Assembly (NCBI RefSeq): GCF_001427285.1
Contig: NZ_LMFV01000004.1
Location: 1 to 64,000, forward strand
Reading direction: 5' to 3'
Length of the DNA stretch: 64,000 nt
Origin: Mesorhizobium sp. Root552
Lineage (GTDB): Bacteria > Pseudomonadota > Alphaproteobacteria > Rhizobiales > Rhizobiaceae
How positions within the stretch are numbered: the first letter of the stretch is position 1; every line of letters begins with the position of its first letter. The position numbers were made by a program, and so were the translations under genes. The notes below the pieces were generated by a model. The model did not search any database, had not been told where the DNA came from, and saw nothing but the letters and a program-made list of their open reading frames with translations. Below are positions 29,306-37,849 of this stretch, piece by piece.

Positions 29306-29845
29306 TCATCGCTCCCCGAAGCGCCGGGCAATTGCGGCAAGGCCGCGGTGAAGCGCCACGCGCACGGCGGTGTTGGTCATGCCGAGCGCATCCGCCGTCT
29401 CGGCTATGGACTGGCCCTCGACCGATACGGAAGCGACGACGGCCTTTTGCGAGGGCGACAGCGTATCGAGCGCGCGGCCAAGGTCGCGCTGGCTGATTGC
29501 CTCGCTTTCCGGTGCGGCAAGCGTGTCGGAGAAGTCGGCGATATCGAGCTCGACCCTGCGGCCGCGCCGGCGGAAGGCGTCGATGGCCTTGAAGCGGGCG
29601 ATGGCGAATATCCACGGCAGGACGGGCTCGTCCTGACGCCAGGTGTGCCGTTTCAGATGGATGGCCAGCAACGTATCCTGCACGATGTCTTCCGCCTCTA
29701 CCCCGCCGCCCGGTGCGGTCAGCCGCCTTGCCAGCGCGCGCACACGCAGCGCTACCATCGACAGGAAACGCTGGTAGGCCCGCTCGTCGCCGGCCATCGC
29801 GGCCCTGAGCAATCCGGCAAGCTCGGCGTCGTCGGGTCTGGTCAA
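29306..29845 (-). CDS. sigF: ECF sigma factor, sigma-F type
   Basis: A 179-residue extracytoplasmic-function sigma factor. Region 2 is at about 35-95 (VEAEDIVQDTLLAIHLKRHTW, LPWIFAIARFKAIDAFRRRG). Region 4 is at about 120-175 (LDTLSPSQKAVVASVSVEGQSIAETADALGMTNTAVRVALHRGL). The gene overlaps nrsF, and a GTAAC-17-CGAA promoter stands upstream, so it probably drives its own expression. The likely regulon includes the divergent Met/Asp-rich gene and msrA. The name follows the Caulobacter sigma-F system and is an inference. Confidence 0.9.
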   Translation of the reverse strand: MTRPDDAELAGLLRAAMAGDERAYQRFLSMVALRVRALARRLTAPGGGVEAEDIVQDTLLAIHLKRHTWRQDEPVLPWIFAIARFKAIDAFRRRGRRVELDIADFSDTLAAPESEAISQRDLGRALDTLSPSQKAVVASVSVEGQSIAETADALGMTNTAVRVALHRGLAAIARRFGER

Positions 29846-29866
29846 TAAGCGCTTCCTACAATGCTA

Positions 29867-29892
29867 TTCGCCGGCAGGGCCATCGTTGTTAC
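29867..29892 (-). promoter_or_regulatory. Candidate sigma-F autoregulatory promoter
   Basis: On the minus strand GTAAC (29892-29888) and CGAA (29870-29867) are 17 bp apart, about 22 bp before the sigma-factor start. The elements match the GTAAC/CGAA type of promoter described for Caulobacter sigma-F and are mirrored at 29956-29980. Confidence 0.7.
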
Positions 29893-29955
29893 GTGCTGGG
29901 CGAATTTGTCGAAGTAAACCGCCGGCCGATCACGAAAGCGTGTCGTGGCGCGAGC

Positions 29956-29980
29956 GTAACATTTGCCGCCGTCCGGCGAA
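29956..29980 (+). promoter_or_regulatory. Candidate sigma-F promoter for the Met/Asp-rich gene and msrA
   Basis: GTAAC (29956-29960) and CGAA (29977-29980) are separated by 16 bp and followed by ATACG, on the strand reading towards 30102. The resemblance to the divergent promoter at 29867-29892, including GGCGAA at the -10, suggests shared control. The predicted 5' leader is about 115 nt. Confidence 0.7.
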
Positions 29981-30101
29981 ATACGAGCAGGACCCGGCCT
30001 TGCCAGCAAGTTGGCGATGGCCTGGCCTGCGGTGGCCGCGCGGCGGCGTCGCAACACCATCCATGGGCGGCAGGCAGCCGCACCGGCCACGGGAGAAAGA
30101 C

Positions 30102-30401
30102 ATGACACGCATAACCTCATTATCGACGATCGGCTTTGCAGTTGCCTCGGTCTTCCTGTTCGCAGGCGGGCCGGCTTTCGCCGAAGACGCGATGAAGCCA
30201 GCCACGGACAGCATGGCCACCGACAGCATGAAGCCTGCCGACCCGATGGCGGCGGATGCGATGAAGGCCGACTGCATGGAAAAGGCCGGCATGGAAACCG
30301 ACGCCATGAAGAAGGACGAGGCGATGAAGGCCTGCGACGGCATGGCGATGAAGGGCGACGCGATGAGCACGGATGCCATGAAGCCGGCAAGTTCGAACTG
30401 A
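30102..30401 (+). CDS. Exported Met/Asp/Lys-rich pentapeptide (MXKDX-type) repeat protein
   Basis: A 99-residue protein with a signal peptide (about 1-27, cleavage after GGPAFA). The mature part is made of repeated short units such as AMKPA, DSMAT, DAMKA, DAMKK and DAMST, with methionine every few residues. This is the MXKDX-repeat family, whose role is unknown; metal binding or serving as an oxidisable methionine sink are guesses. The frame is open 72 codons upstream, but the ATG at 30102 has GGGAGAAAG before it and starts the signal peptide. A sigma-F-type promoter precedes it, and msrA follows. Confidence 0.85.
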   Translation: MTRITSLSTIGFAVASVFLFAGGPAFAEDAMKPATDSMATDSMKPADPMAADAMKADCMEKAGMETDAMKKDEAMKACDGMAMKGDAMSTDAMKPASSN

Positions 30402-30509
30402 GCAGTCAACACGCACGCAGTTGTGAGACGCATGGCGGAGCGTTCCGTTCTATGCTTTGCGGCAAACGCGAGCGCTCCGTCCGAAACTCCTAGCTGAAGG
30501 AGATACCGC

Positions 30510-31235
30510 ATGACCAATCCGACGAAACGTTCCTCCCGGTGCAACCGGAGCCTGATGGCGGGATTGCTTGCGCTGAGTGCGATTGCGCTATGGCAGGCGC
30601 CAGCAAGTGCGGCGGAGGATGCCGTGGTAATCCCACCGCCTGCGCTCGACGAACAGGCAAAACCAGGACTGGAAAAGGCCGTGTTCGCTGGTGGCTGCTT
30701 CTGGGGCGTGCAAGGGGTGTTCCAGCACGTGAAGGGGGTGACGAGCGCCGTGTCGGGCTATGCCGGCGGCAGTGCCGACGACGCGGTCTACGAGACGGTT
30801 GGCAGTGGGCGCACCGGACATGCGGAATCGGTCGAGATCACCTACGACGCGTCCAAGGTCACTTACGGCCAGTTGCTCCAGGTCTATTTCTCGGTGGCGC
30901 ACAATCCGACGCAGCTCAACTACCAAGGACCGGACCGTGGAACGCAGTATCGTTCAACGGTTTTCACGGAAAACGCCGAACAGGAAAAGATCGCGCAGAG
31001 CTACATCGCCCAACTCGACAAGGCCAAGCTGTTTGACAAGCCGATCGTGACAACGCTTGAAAGCGGCAAGGCGTTCTATCCCGCCGAGGACTATCACCAG
31101 GATTTCCTCCAGTTGAACCCGACCTACCCCTACATCGTCTACAACGACCTGCCGAAGGTGGAAAACCTCAAGGCACTGTTCCCGACGCTCTACAGCGACA
31201 AGCCGGTGCTGGTCATGGCCGCTAAAAAGAGCTGA
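30510..31235 (+). CDS. msrA: Peptide methionine sulfoxide reductase MsrA, exported
   Basis: Reduces methionine-S-sulfoxide in proteins. The 241-residue product has an N-terminal signal peptide or anchor (about 15-35, LMAGLLALSAIALW...ASA), so it works in the periplasm. The catalytic motif GGCFWG is at about 61-66, and later HNPTQLNYQGPDRGTQYRS and YHQDFLQLNP complete the family pattern. Following the Met-rich exported protein and sharing its promoter region, it could repair that protein. Caulobacter sigma-F is also reported to control msrA, as I recall. Confidence 0.94.
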   Translation: MTNPTKRSSRCNRSLMAGLLALSAIALWQAPASAAEDAVVIPPPALDEQAKPGLEKAVFAGGCFWGVQGVFQHVKGVTSAVSGYAGGSADDAVYETVGSGRTGHAESVEITYDASKVTYGQLLQVYFSVAHNPTQLNYQGPDRGTQYRSTVFTENAEQEKIAQSYIAQLDKAKLFDKPIVTTLESGKAFYPAEDYHQDFLQLNPTYPYIVYNDLPKVENLKALFPTLYSDKPVLVMAAKKS

Positions 31236-31270
31236 CGTCTAGAACGCCTGCCAGACACGCCCTATCGGGT

Positions 31271-31606
31271 TCAGGCGCGCTTGTGCCTGAGCCATCCCCA
31301 CCCCAGTACCGCCAGCGCCGCGACTATGGCCGCGGGCAGCAGGACAAACGGGACGATGCCAATGGCAATGAAGCCGATGCCTCCCAAAGCCTGACCGATC
31401 CGGCCGGGCATCGAGTCCGCTCCGAACAAATTCACAATCAACAGGCCCAGCGCAATTGCGGAACACTGCGCGACAAATGTCCAGAACAGGAGCTGGAACA
31501 GACCGCCGCGCTTTTTGAACCAGTATCTTTCGATCACGACCGGAATGCATATCGCGAGCAGGATCGCCACGAGGGGCAGCATACCGGTGAACCATGTTCT
31601 ATCCAT
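31271..31606 (-). CDS. Hypothetical inner-membrane protein
   Basis: A 111-residue protein with three or four membrane segments (about 8-28, 37-60, 73-103) and short basic loops (ERYWFKKRGG, HKRA). No family is recognised. It starts at an ATG (31606) and stands alone between msrA (converging) and a hairpin. A small region of 31607-31730 contains only the hairpin at 31638-31668. Confidence 0.65.
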   Translation of the reverse strand: MDRTWFTGMLPLVAILLAICIPVVIERYWFKKRGGLFQLLFWTFVAQCSAIALGLLIVNLFGADSMPGRIGQALGGIGFIAIGIVPFVLLPAAIVAALAVLGWGWLRHKRA

Positions 31607-31637
31607 CAGCCAAGGCTCTCAGCCCATATCGAGGAAA

Positions 31638-31668
31638 GACCGCAGCCTTTTTACCCAAAGCTGCGGTC
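31638..31668. other. Stem-loop GACCGCAGC/GCTGCGGTC
   Basis: A 9-bp perfect stem (31638-31646 with 31660-31668) around a 13-nt loop containing TTTTT, located 32 bp upstream of the 111-residue gene. Purpose unknown; it may be a terminator or part of that gene's leader. Confidence 0.4.
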
Positions 31669-31730
31669 AGCGGTCAGCCAAGCTGACGGTATGGTAAACC
31701 GTGCCGCAGCCTGACAAGGCGCCAAAAGAG

Positions 31731-31764
31731 AAACGCCCCGCAGCCATGTGGCAGCGGGGCGTTT
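31731..31764 (-). terminator. Intrinsic terminator after the porin gene
   Basis: An 11-bp perfect stem, AAACGCCCCGC with GCGGGGCGTTT, with a 12-nt loop. It is followed by CTCTTTT on the minus strand and by TTTTT on the plus strand, so it may be bidirectional. It lies 38 bp beyond the porin stop. Confidence 0.85.
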
Positions 31765-31801
31765 TTGAGGTGTTCCTAGGGGATCAGCCCCGAATGTCAG
31801 A

Positions 31802-32911
31802 TCAGAAAGCGCGCTCGAAGCGGAGGATGCCGCCGATGCCGTCTTCCGAAACCGGGCGTACGTCGGTGGTCGACTTGTTGTAGTAGTCGACTTCCGCCGT
31901 GACGGTCAGGCCGGACACGACCTCGTAAGCCACGTTGGCCGCGAGGCCGAAGGTCTCGCCTTCGTCATAGGAGAGCTGGGCGTTCAAAGTGGTCTTGTCG
32001 TTGACGGTGTAGGTGCCACCGCCCCAGACAGCCCAGTTGCCGTCCCACGCCTTGTAGAAATTGACAGCGGTGTTGTCGTCGGTGCCGTAGCCGCCCATGA
32101 TGAACAGGGTCAGGCTATCGCCAGCGTTCACGTCGAGGCGAACCTTGCCGGCCCATTCTTCCCAGTTGCTGTTGTAAGCGCCAACAGCGGAGACAGCGCC
32201 CCAGCCCTGTTCGTACTTGGCGCCGAGAACGACGTGCGGGACGTAGCTGTCGATCGACTCGTCACCCGAACCTTCTTCCAGCGAAACCACGCCGGTGAAG
32301 CCATTGCCGCCGTCGAAGTAGTAGCTAATCAGGTTGGTATCGAAATCGCCGTAGGGAACGAGCGTGTCGTCGATGACGCCGCCGGCATAGCCGACAAAGG
32401 TGTCGAATGCCGATTCATCCTTACCGATGCGGAGGCCGCCGAGCTGGATCCATGCGAAGTTAAGCGACCATTCCGAGTTGCGCGCCTGCCAATTGTCAGC
32501 ATCCGCAGGATCGACAACAGCCGGATCATAGTCGCCGGGCGTGTTGCCGAAGTTGAAGCGGGTCTCCGTATAGGTCTTCAACGTACCGAGTTCGGTTTCG
32601 GAACCCGTCCACGTCATCAGAGCGAAACGGCCCTGCTTCCAATAGGTGTCGTTCAGCCCGCCACTCCTGACATCTGTCACATTTTGCACGCCTTCGCGGT
32701 CACCCACGCCGATGTCGTAGCGAACGTAGCCGCCGACGCGCAGGCAGGTCTCGGTGCCGGGGATGTAGAAGTAGCCAGCGCCATAGACGTCGCAAATCTT
32801 GACGTATTCCGCAGGTTCCGGCTCAGCCACGACGACGGCGTCGGCTGCATGGGCCGAGGAAACTGCGATCAGAGCCGCAGCGGAACCGAAAAGGACGCTC
32901 TTGATGTTCAT
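31802..32911 (-). CDS. Outer-membrane porin (Omp2b/RopA-type)
   Basis: A 369-residue outer-membrane beta-barrel. The signal peptide MNIKSVLFGSAAALIAVSSAHA is followed by AADAVVVAEPEPAEYVKICDVYGAGYFYIPGTETC, the typical N-terminus of Rhizobiales porins. Alternating aromatic strands and a terminal phenylalanine (ILRFERAF) fit insertion by the BAM complex. It should form a trimeric general diffusion channel. Rhizobial genomes carry several such paralogues, so no specific symbol is given. A strong terminator follows it. Confidence 0.93.
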   Translation of the reverse strand: MNIKSVLFGSAAALIAVSSAHAADAVVVAEPEPAEYVKICDVYGAGYFYIPGTETCLRVGGYVRYDIGVGDREGVQNVTDVRSGGLNDTYWKQGRFALMTWTGSETELGTLKTYTETRFNFGNTPGDYDPAVVDPADADNWQARNSEWSLNFAWIQLGGLRIGKDESAFDTFVGYAGGVIDDTLVPYGDFDTNLISYYFDGGNGFTGVVSLEEGSGDESIDSYVPHVVLGAKYEQGWGAVSAVGAYNSNWEEWAGKVRLDVNAGDSLTLFIMGGYGTDDNTAVNFYKAWDGNWAVWGGGTYTVNDKTTLNAQLSYDEGETFGLAANVAYEVVSGLTVTAEVDYYNKSTTDVRPVSEDGIGGILRFERAF

Positions 32912-33092
32912 CCGAATTCTCCAGTCAGAAGGCAGAGACCAGGACTGCGATTGCCGCAGACGGAGACCCCTCTCCGATTCGTGCCTTCACTTCGCCCATC
33001 CTTCTGCCAAGCTGCGCCAGTTGACAATCAGGATTGTGAAACTTGACTGGAAACGGAAGGGTTTAGAAGACACTTCCGCTCCGAGCGTAGCA

Positions 33093-33107
33093 CAAATGTC
33101 ACATTTG
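33093..33107. promoter_or_regulatory. Palindrome CAAATGTCACATTTG
   Basis: A perfect 7-bp inverted repeat around a single C in the 298-bp gap between cydB (ending) and the porin (starting). It may be an operator for the porin gene, about 180 bp upstream of its start; the binding factor is unknown. Confidence 0.4.
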
Positions 33108-33209
33108 AAGCGGTCGGGACGATGCGCCGGAAACCATTCGTTAACATCCGATCGCCCCGCTAGAGCCTTTCATCGACAGACGGAAACATTCTGCCGGCGA
33201 CGAAGGGTT

Positions 33210-34214
33210 CTAGTCGTAGGTCAGGTCGCCGGCTTTGCCGCCGAAGACGCGATAGGAATAAAACGAATAGGCGATGATGATCGGGAGCACGAATACCGTG
33301 CCGACGAGTATGACGGCCAGGCTTTCCGGGGCCGAGGCCGCCTGCCAGATGGTCAGCCTGTCCGGCACCACGAAGGGATAGAACGACCAGGCGAGGCCGG
33401 CAAAGCCGAGCGCGAAGATGGCGGCAAGCGTCAGGAACGGCACGATGGAATGGCGGTCGTTTTCCTTGGGCAGATGGAAGGTCTGCCGCCACAGCCAGAC
33501 AAACAGCAATGCAGACAGGATGGGCAGCGGCGACAGATAAAGCATCTGCGGCCAGACGAACCACTTGTCGAAGATGCGGGTGCTGGCAAAGGGCGTGGCC
33601 AACGAGACAGCAGCCATGCCGAGCACGGTCAGGACAAGTGTCGAGCGCAGCCAGCGCACCGCCTTCTGCTGCAAGGCGCCTTCGGTCTTGTAGATCAGCC
33701 AGGCCGCGCCCATCGCGGCATAGGAGGCAGCGAGGCAAAGCGCCACCAACGCGCCGAAGGCCATCGCCGCAAGGCCGCTGTCGAGACCGAGCACATAGAC
33801 GCCGAGCATATAGCCCTGCGCCAGAGAAGCGATAAGCGAACCGGCGAAGAAGATGCGGTTCCAGCGATGCTTGCGCCCGGCAGGCACCTTGGCGCGGAAA
33901 TCGAAGGCGACCCCGCGCAGGATCAGGCCGACAAGCAGCAGGAAGGTGGGCAAATAGAGCGCGGTCAGGATCACGCTATGCGCCAGCGGGAAGGCCACGA
34001 GCAGCAGGCCGACCGCCAACACAAGCCAGGTTTCGTTGGCATCCCAGAAGGGGCCGATGGCAGCGATCATGGTGTCCTTTTCGGCATCGTCGGCGAAGTT
34101 GAACAGGATGCCGATGCCAAGATCGAAGCCGTCGAGCACGACATAGATAAGGATCGCAAGGCCCATGAGGCCGGCGAAAATCAATGGGAGAAGAGTGGGC
34201 CAGTCGAGGGTCAT
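33210..34214 (-). CDS. cydB: Cytochrome bd-type ubiquinol oxidase subunit II (CydB/CioB)
   Basis: A 334-residue membrane subunit of a quinol oxidase that reduces oxygen to water. About eight membrane segments are visible. The start LDWPTLLPLIFAGLMGLAILIYVVLDGFDLGIGIL and PFWDANETWLVLAVGLLLVAFP are strong family marks. The ATG at 34214 is chosen because the upstream 24 codons overlap cydA and are not family-like. It follows cydA after 4 bp. No small CydX-like frame was seen after it, and cydDC assembly genes are not in the window. Confidence 0.95.
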   Translation of the reverse strand: MTLDWPTLLPLIFAGLMGLAILIYVVLDGFDLGIGILFNFADDAEKDTMIAAIGPFWDANETWLVLAVGLLLVAFPLAHSVILTALYLPTFLLLVGLILRGVAFDFRAKVPAGRKHRWNRIFFAGSLIASLAQGYMLGVYVLGLDSGLAAMAFGALVALCLAASYAAMGAAWLIYKTEGALQQKAVRWLRSTLVLTVLGMAAVSLATPFASTRIFDKWFVWPQMLYLSPLPILSALLFVWLWRQTFHLPKENDRHSIVPFLTLAAIFALGFAGLAWSFYPFVVPDRLTIWQAASAPESLAVILVGTVFVLPIIIAYSFYSYRVFGGKAGDLTYD

Positions 34215-34218
34215 GATT

Positions 34219-35580
34219 TTACTCTCCTGCCGCCGGTTGTGAGAGCGGGGCGTTAAGGACGCCCGGCAAGGGCGAGGTGTCGCCATCCTTTGCCGCCTTC
34301 AAGGCAAGATGCACCAGCACGCCGAGATAGGTGACGAGCAGCAGCGCATAGAGGACGAGATAGACGGCCAAGGTGAGCGCTACGTGGCTTCCAGCGACAG
34401 GACCGACGGCATCGGCGGTCTTGAGGATGCCGGTTACCAGCCACGGCTGGCGGCCGATTTCGGTTGTGTACCAACCGGCCAGGGTGGCGACCCAGCCCGA
34501 CAAGGCCATCGGCACCATGAGGAGCGCCAAGGGTTTCGGCAGGCTGCGGCGGCGGCGCAGGAAAAAGGCGGCGGACCACGAAACGGCGAGCATCAAAAGG
34601 CCGGTGCCGACCATGATGCGGAAACCCCAGAATACCGGGAAGACCGGCGGGTGGTTGCCTTCGAACTGATCGAGGCCGGGGACCACGCCGTCCGCGCTGT
34701 GATTGAGGATGAGGCTGGCGCCATTGGGCACAGTTATCTCGAAGCGATTTTCCTTCGCCTTCTCATCCGGGATGGCGAACAGGACAAGCGGCACGTTCGG
34801 CCCGGTGTGCCAGTTGGCTTCCATGGCGGCGATCTTGGCCGGCTGATGCTCCAGTGTATTGAGGCCATGCTGGTCGCCGACGAAAATCTGCACCGGGATC
34901 AGGACAGCAGCGAGATAGGTCCCGGTACGCAGCGCCTTCCACATGGAATCGGAACGGTCGCCAGCGAGATAGCGCAGCGCCGTGAAGCCGGAAATGAGGA
35001 AAGAGACGGTGAGGCCCGAAGCGATCAGCATATGGGTCAGCCGATAGGGCATCGAGGGGTTGAAGACGATTGCCCACCAGTCGACGGCATGCGCCACGCC
35101 ATCGCGCATCTCGAAGCCGGTCGGCGTCTGCATCCAGGAATTGAGCGCAATGATCCAGAAGGCCGAGACGGTGGTGCCGCCGGCGACGAGGACCGTGGCA
35201 AGGGTATGGATGCGGTTCGGCACGCGGCGGAAGCCGAACAGCATGATGCCGAGGAAGGCGGCTTCAAGGAAAAAGGCGGTGAGGATCTCGTAGGCGAGCA
35301 AGGGGCCGGCGATGTTGCCGACCGTTTCCATGTAGCCTGGCCAGTTGGTGCCGAACTGGAAGCTCATGGTGACGCCAGTGACGACGCCGAGCGCAAAGGA
35401 GAGCGCAAACACCTTTACCCAGGTGAAGTAGGCCCGCATCCATGCGGTGTCGCCGGTGGCGTTGTAGCGCAGCTTGAAGAAGAGAAGCACCCAGCCAAGG
35501 GCGATGGTGATGGTGGGAAACAGGATGTGGAACGAAATATTCGCTCCGAACTGGATACGCGACAGAATGAGCGGGTCCAT
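34219..35580 (-). CDS. cydA: Cytochrome bd-type (CIO) ubiquinol oxidase subunit I
   Basis: A 453-residue haem-bearing subunit with about nine membrane segments. The haem b595 ligand H is in the N-terminal SFHILFPTITIALGW region. The quinol loop is short (about residues 245-310), which marks the cyanide-insensitive CIO subfamily rather than E. coli-type long-loop CydA. The conserved GRQPW motif is present in TEIGRQPWLV. The ATG at 35580 has GGAG upstream. With CydB it offers a respiratory route that bypasses cytochrome c. Confidence 0.95.
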   Translation of the reverse strand: MDPLILSRIQFGANISFHILFPTITIALGWVLLFFKLRYNATGDTAWMRAYFTWVKVFALSFALGVVTGVTMSFQFGTNWPGYMETVGNIAGPLLAYEILTAFFLEAAFLGIMLFGFRRVPNRIHTLATVLVAGGTTVSAFWIIALNSWMQTPTGFEMRDGVAHAVDWWAIVFNPSMPYRLTHMLIASGLTVSFLISGFTALRYLAGDRSDSMWKALRTGTYLAAVLIPVQIFVGDQHGLNTLEHQPAKIAAMEANWHTGPNVPLVLFAIPDEKAKENRFEITVPNGASLILNHSADGVVPGLDQFEGNHPPVFPVFWGFRIMVGTGLLMLAVSWSAAFFLRRRRSLPKPLALLMVPMALSGWVATLAGWYTTEIGRQPWLVTGILKTADAVGPVAGSHVALTLAVYLVLYALLLVTYLGVLVHLALKAAKDGDTSPLPGVLNAPLSQPAAGE

Positions 35581-35687
35581 TGGCAAAGGCTCCGGCTGCT
35601 CTCCCACGCAGAAGTTAGGCGTTCACCATGGCGACGTCAAAGCGGCGCGGCGTCACGCGAGGCGGAAGGTCGCAGCCGGACCCGCTG

Positions 35688-35942
35688 CTATTTCGGATCG
35701 CCGGTAACCGGGTCGAATCTGATTTCCACCTTGGCCTTGTCGGTAGTGTAGTAGGTGACCTCGTAGGCTCCGTCGTCCCATTCGATATCGTCGATGTAAC
35801 GGAAGCCGTCGCGCTGTTCGACCTTGGCAACAATCTCGGAGAGCTTCCTGGCATCGGCAGGTGGTGCGCGATCAGGATCCTGTGCATAGGCTGCGCCGGC
35901 AAGAAACAAGAGCGCCACGGCGGCGGAAACGGTCTTCAGCAT
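35688..35942 (-). CDS. Small exported PepSY-like protein
   Basis: An 84-residue periplasmic protein. The signal peptide MLKTVSAAVALLFLAGAAYA precedes a single PepSY-like domain (LSEIVAKVEQRDGFRYIDDIEWDDGAYEVTYYTTDKAKVEIRFDPVTGD). Such domains are found in protease inhibitors and in regulators of envelope enzymes. It lies upstream of cydA on the same strand, with about a 107-bp gap, so no direct operon is certain. Confidence 0.8.
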   Translation of the reverse strand: MLKTVSAAVALLFLAGAAYAQDPDRAPPADARKLSEIVAKVEQRDGFRYIDDIEWDDGAYEVTYYTTDKAKVEIRFDPVTGDPK

Positions 35943-36113
35943 GAGAGCCCCTGACTTCGGTTGAGACGACCAAACAAGTGATAACTCGCCGTGCGCCAAA
36001 CGGTTCCAGGAAAGAAATGGCGTGAGATGTCAGGAGTGGCGTTGACTTTATGCGTCGCGCACCGACATTCAGGCACCAGATAAAGAAATCCATTCCAATC
36101 CAAAGCCATTGCC

Positions 36114-37037
36114 ATGCAGCCAATCATTTCGATTTCAGGCGTCTCGAAAACCTATGCTTCCGGCTTCACGGCGCTGAAGGAAGTCAACCTCGACATCAGG
36201 CGCGGCGAGATTTTCGCCCTGCTCGGCCCCAACGGCGCGGGCAAGACGACACTGATCTCGATCGTGTGCGGCATCGTCAACCGCTCCGGCGGCACGGTAA
36301 CGGTGGACGGCCATGACATCGGCACGGACTATCGAGCAGCGCGTTCCCTGATCGGGCTGGTGCCGCAGGAACTGACGGTGGAAGCCTTCGAAACCGTGCG
36401 GGCGACGCTCAACTTCAGCCGCGGCCTGTTCGGCAAGCCGCCAAATCCCGAACTGGTCGACCAGATACTGAAGGACCTGTCGCTGTGGGACAAGCGCGAC
36501 GCCAAGGTGACGACGCTGTCGGGCGGCATGAAGCGCCGGGTGATGATCGGCAAGGCGCTGGCGCACGAACCGCAAATCCTGTTCCTCGACGAGCCGACGG
36601 CAGGCGTCGACGTGGAGCTTCGGCAGGACATGTGGGCGATGGTGCGCCGGCTGCGCGAAAGCGGCGTGACCATCATCTTGACCACGCACTATATCGAGGA
36701 AGCCGAAGAGATGGCCGACCGGGTCGGCGTCATCAATCACGGCGAGATCATACTGGTCGAAGACAAGACCGAATTGATGCGCAAGCTCGGCCGCAAGGTG
36801 ATGAAGCTGGAACTGCGCCAGAAGCTGGATGCGATACCGGCAGCCCTTTCGAAATACGCGCTTGAACTGACCGGCGATGGCGGGGCCCTGACCTATACCT
36901 ACGACAACCAGAGCGAGCGGCCGGGCGTGGCCTCGCTGCTGCGCGACCTCGAGGCCGCAGGCATCCAGTTCCGCGACCTCGACACCGAAAACAGTTCGCT
37001 CGAAGAAATCTTCGTCAACCTGGTGAGGCACTCATGA
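36114..37037 (+). CDS. ABC transporter ATP-binding protein, YadG-like
   Basis: A 307-residue ATPase of an ABC-2 type exporter. The Walker A motif GPNGAGKTT is at about 41-49, the signature LSGGMKRR at about 140, and the Walker B with [12 protein letters not shown] at about 160. A C-terminal 75-residue extension is typical of drug or lipid exporters. It resembles E. coli YadG closely along its length. The stop overlaps the permease start, so both are one operon. The substrate is unknown. It is also in the same broad family as NodI, but no nod context is present. Confidence 0.9.
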   Translation: MQPIISISGVSKTYASGFTALKEVNLDIRRGEIFALLGPNGAGKTTLISIVCGIVNRSGGTVTVDGHDIGTDYRAARSLIGLVPQELTVEAFETVRATLNFSRGLFGKPPNPELVDQILKDLSLWDKRDAKVTTLSGGMKRRVMIGKALAHEPQILFLDEPTAGVDVELRQDMWAMVRRLRESGVTIILTTHYIEEAEEMADRVGVINHGEIILVEDKTELMRKLGRKVMKLELRQKLDAIPAALSKYALELTGDGGALTYTYDNQSERPGVASLLRDLEAAGIQFRDLDTENSSLEEIFVNLVRHS

Positions 37038-37795
37038 ACCGCCACGCGATCTGGGCCATCTACCGGGTCGAGATGGCCCGCACCATGCGCACGCTTTTGC
37101 AGAGCGTCGTCTCGCCGGTGATTTCGACTTCGCTTTATTTCGTGGTGTTCGGGGCGGCGATCGGCTCGCGCATCTCGGAGATCGGCGGGGTAAGCTACGG
37201 CGCGTTCATCGTGCCGGGACTGATCATGCTGTCGCTGCTGACCCAGTCGATTTCGAACGCCTCGTTCGGCATCTATTTCCCGAAATTCGTCGGGACGATT
37301 TTCGAGCTTTTGTCGGCGCCGGTGTCCTATCTGGAGATCGTCACCGCCTATGTCGGCGCGGCTGCAACCAAGTCGGTGGCAATCGGGCTCATTATCCTTG
37401 CAACCGCTTCGCTGTTCGTGCCGCTGCACATCGAGCATCCTTTCTGGATGCTCTGCTTCCTCGTGCTGACAGCGGTGACGTTTTCGCTGTTCGGCTTCAT
37501 CATCGGCATATGGGCGCAGAGCTTCGAGCAGCTGCAACTGGTGCCGCTTCTGATCGTGACGCCGCTGACGTTCCTTGGCGGATCGTTCTATTCCATCGAC
37601 ATGCTGCCGGGCATCTGGCGCACGATCACGCTGTTCAATCCGGTGGTCTACCTGATCAGCGGCTTCCGCTGGAGCTTCTTCGGCACGGCGGACGTGTCGC
37701 TCGGCGTCAGCCTCGGCATGACGCTCGCCTTCCTGTTCGCCTGCATCGCGGTGGTGGGCTGGATATTCAAGACGGGCTATCGGCTAAGGACGTAG
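37034..37795 (+). CDS. ABC-2 type transporter permease, YadH-like
   Basis: A 253-residue inner-membrane permease with six membrane segments, belonging to the ABC-2 family. The signature [38 protein letters not shown] occurs near residues 177-215. It overlaps the ATPase gene by 4 bp and probably forms a homodimer with two ATPases. It ends 55 bp before the converging PhoX-family gene. Substrate unknown. Confidence 0.9.
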   Translation: MNRHAIWAIYRVEMARTMRTLLQSVVSPVISTSLYFVVFGAAIGSRISEIGGVSYGAFIVPGLIMLSLLTQSISNASFGIYFPKFVGTIFELLSAPVSYLEIVTAYVGAAATKSVAIGLIILATASLFVPLHIEHPFWMLCFLVLTAVTFSLFGFIIGIWAQSFEQLQLVPLLIVTPLTFLGGSFYSIDMLPGIWRTITLFNPVVYLISGFRWSFFGTADVSLGVSLGMTLAFLFACIAVVGWIFKTGYRLRT

Positions 37796-37849
37796 TTCCC
37801 GACCGCGGGTTTGGGGCGGGCCGAAGCCCGCCCTGCCCTCAAGTACCGG

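Noticed and set aside
36114-37795. NodI/NodJ nodulation-factor exporter
   Set aside because: The ATPase and permease are in the same broad family, but no nod genes or nod box are nearby and the sequence is closer to the YadGH type.
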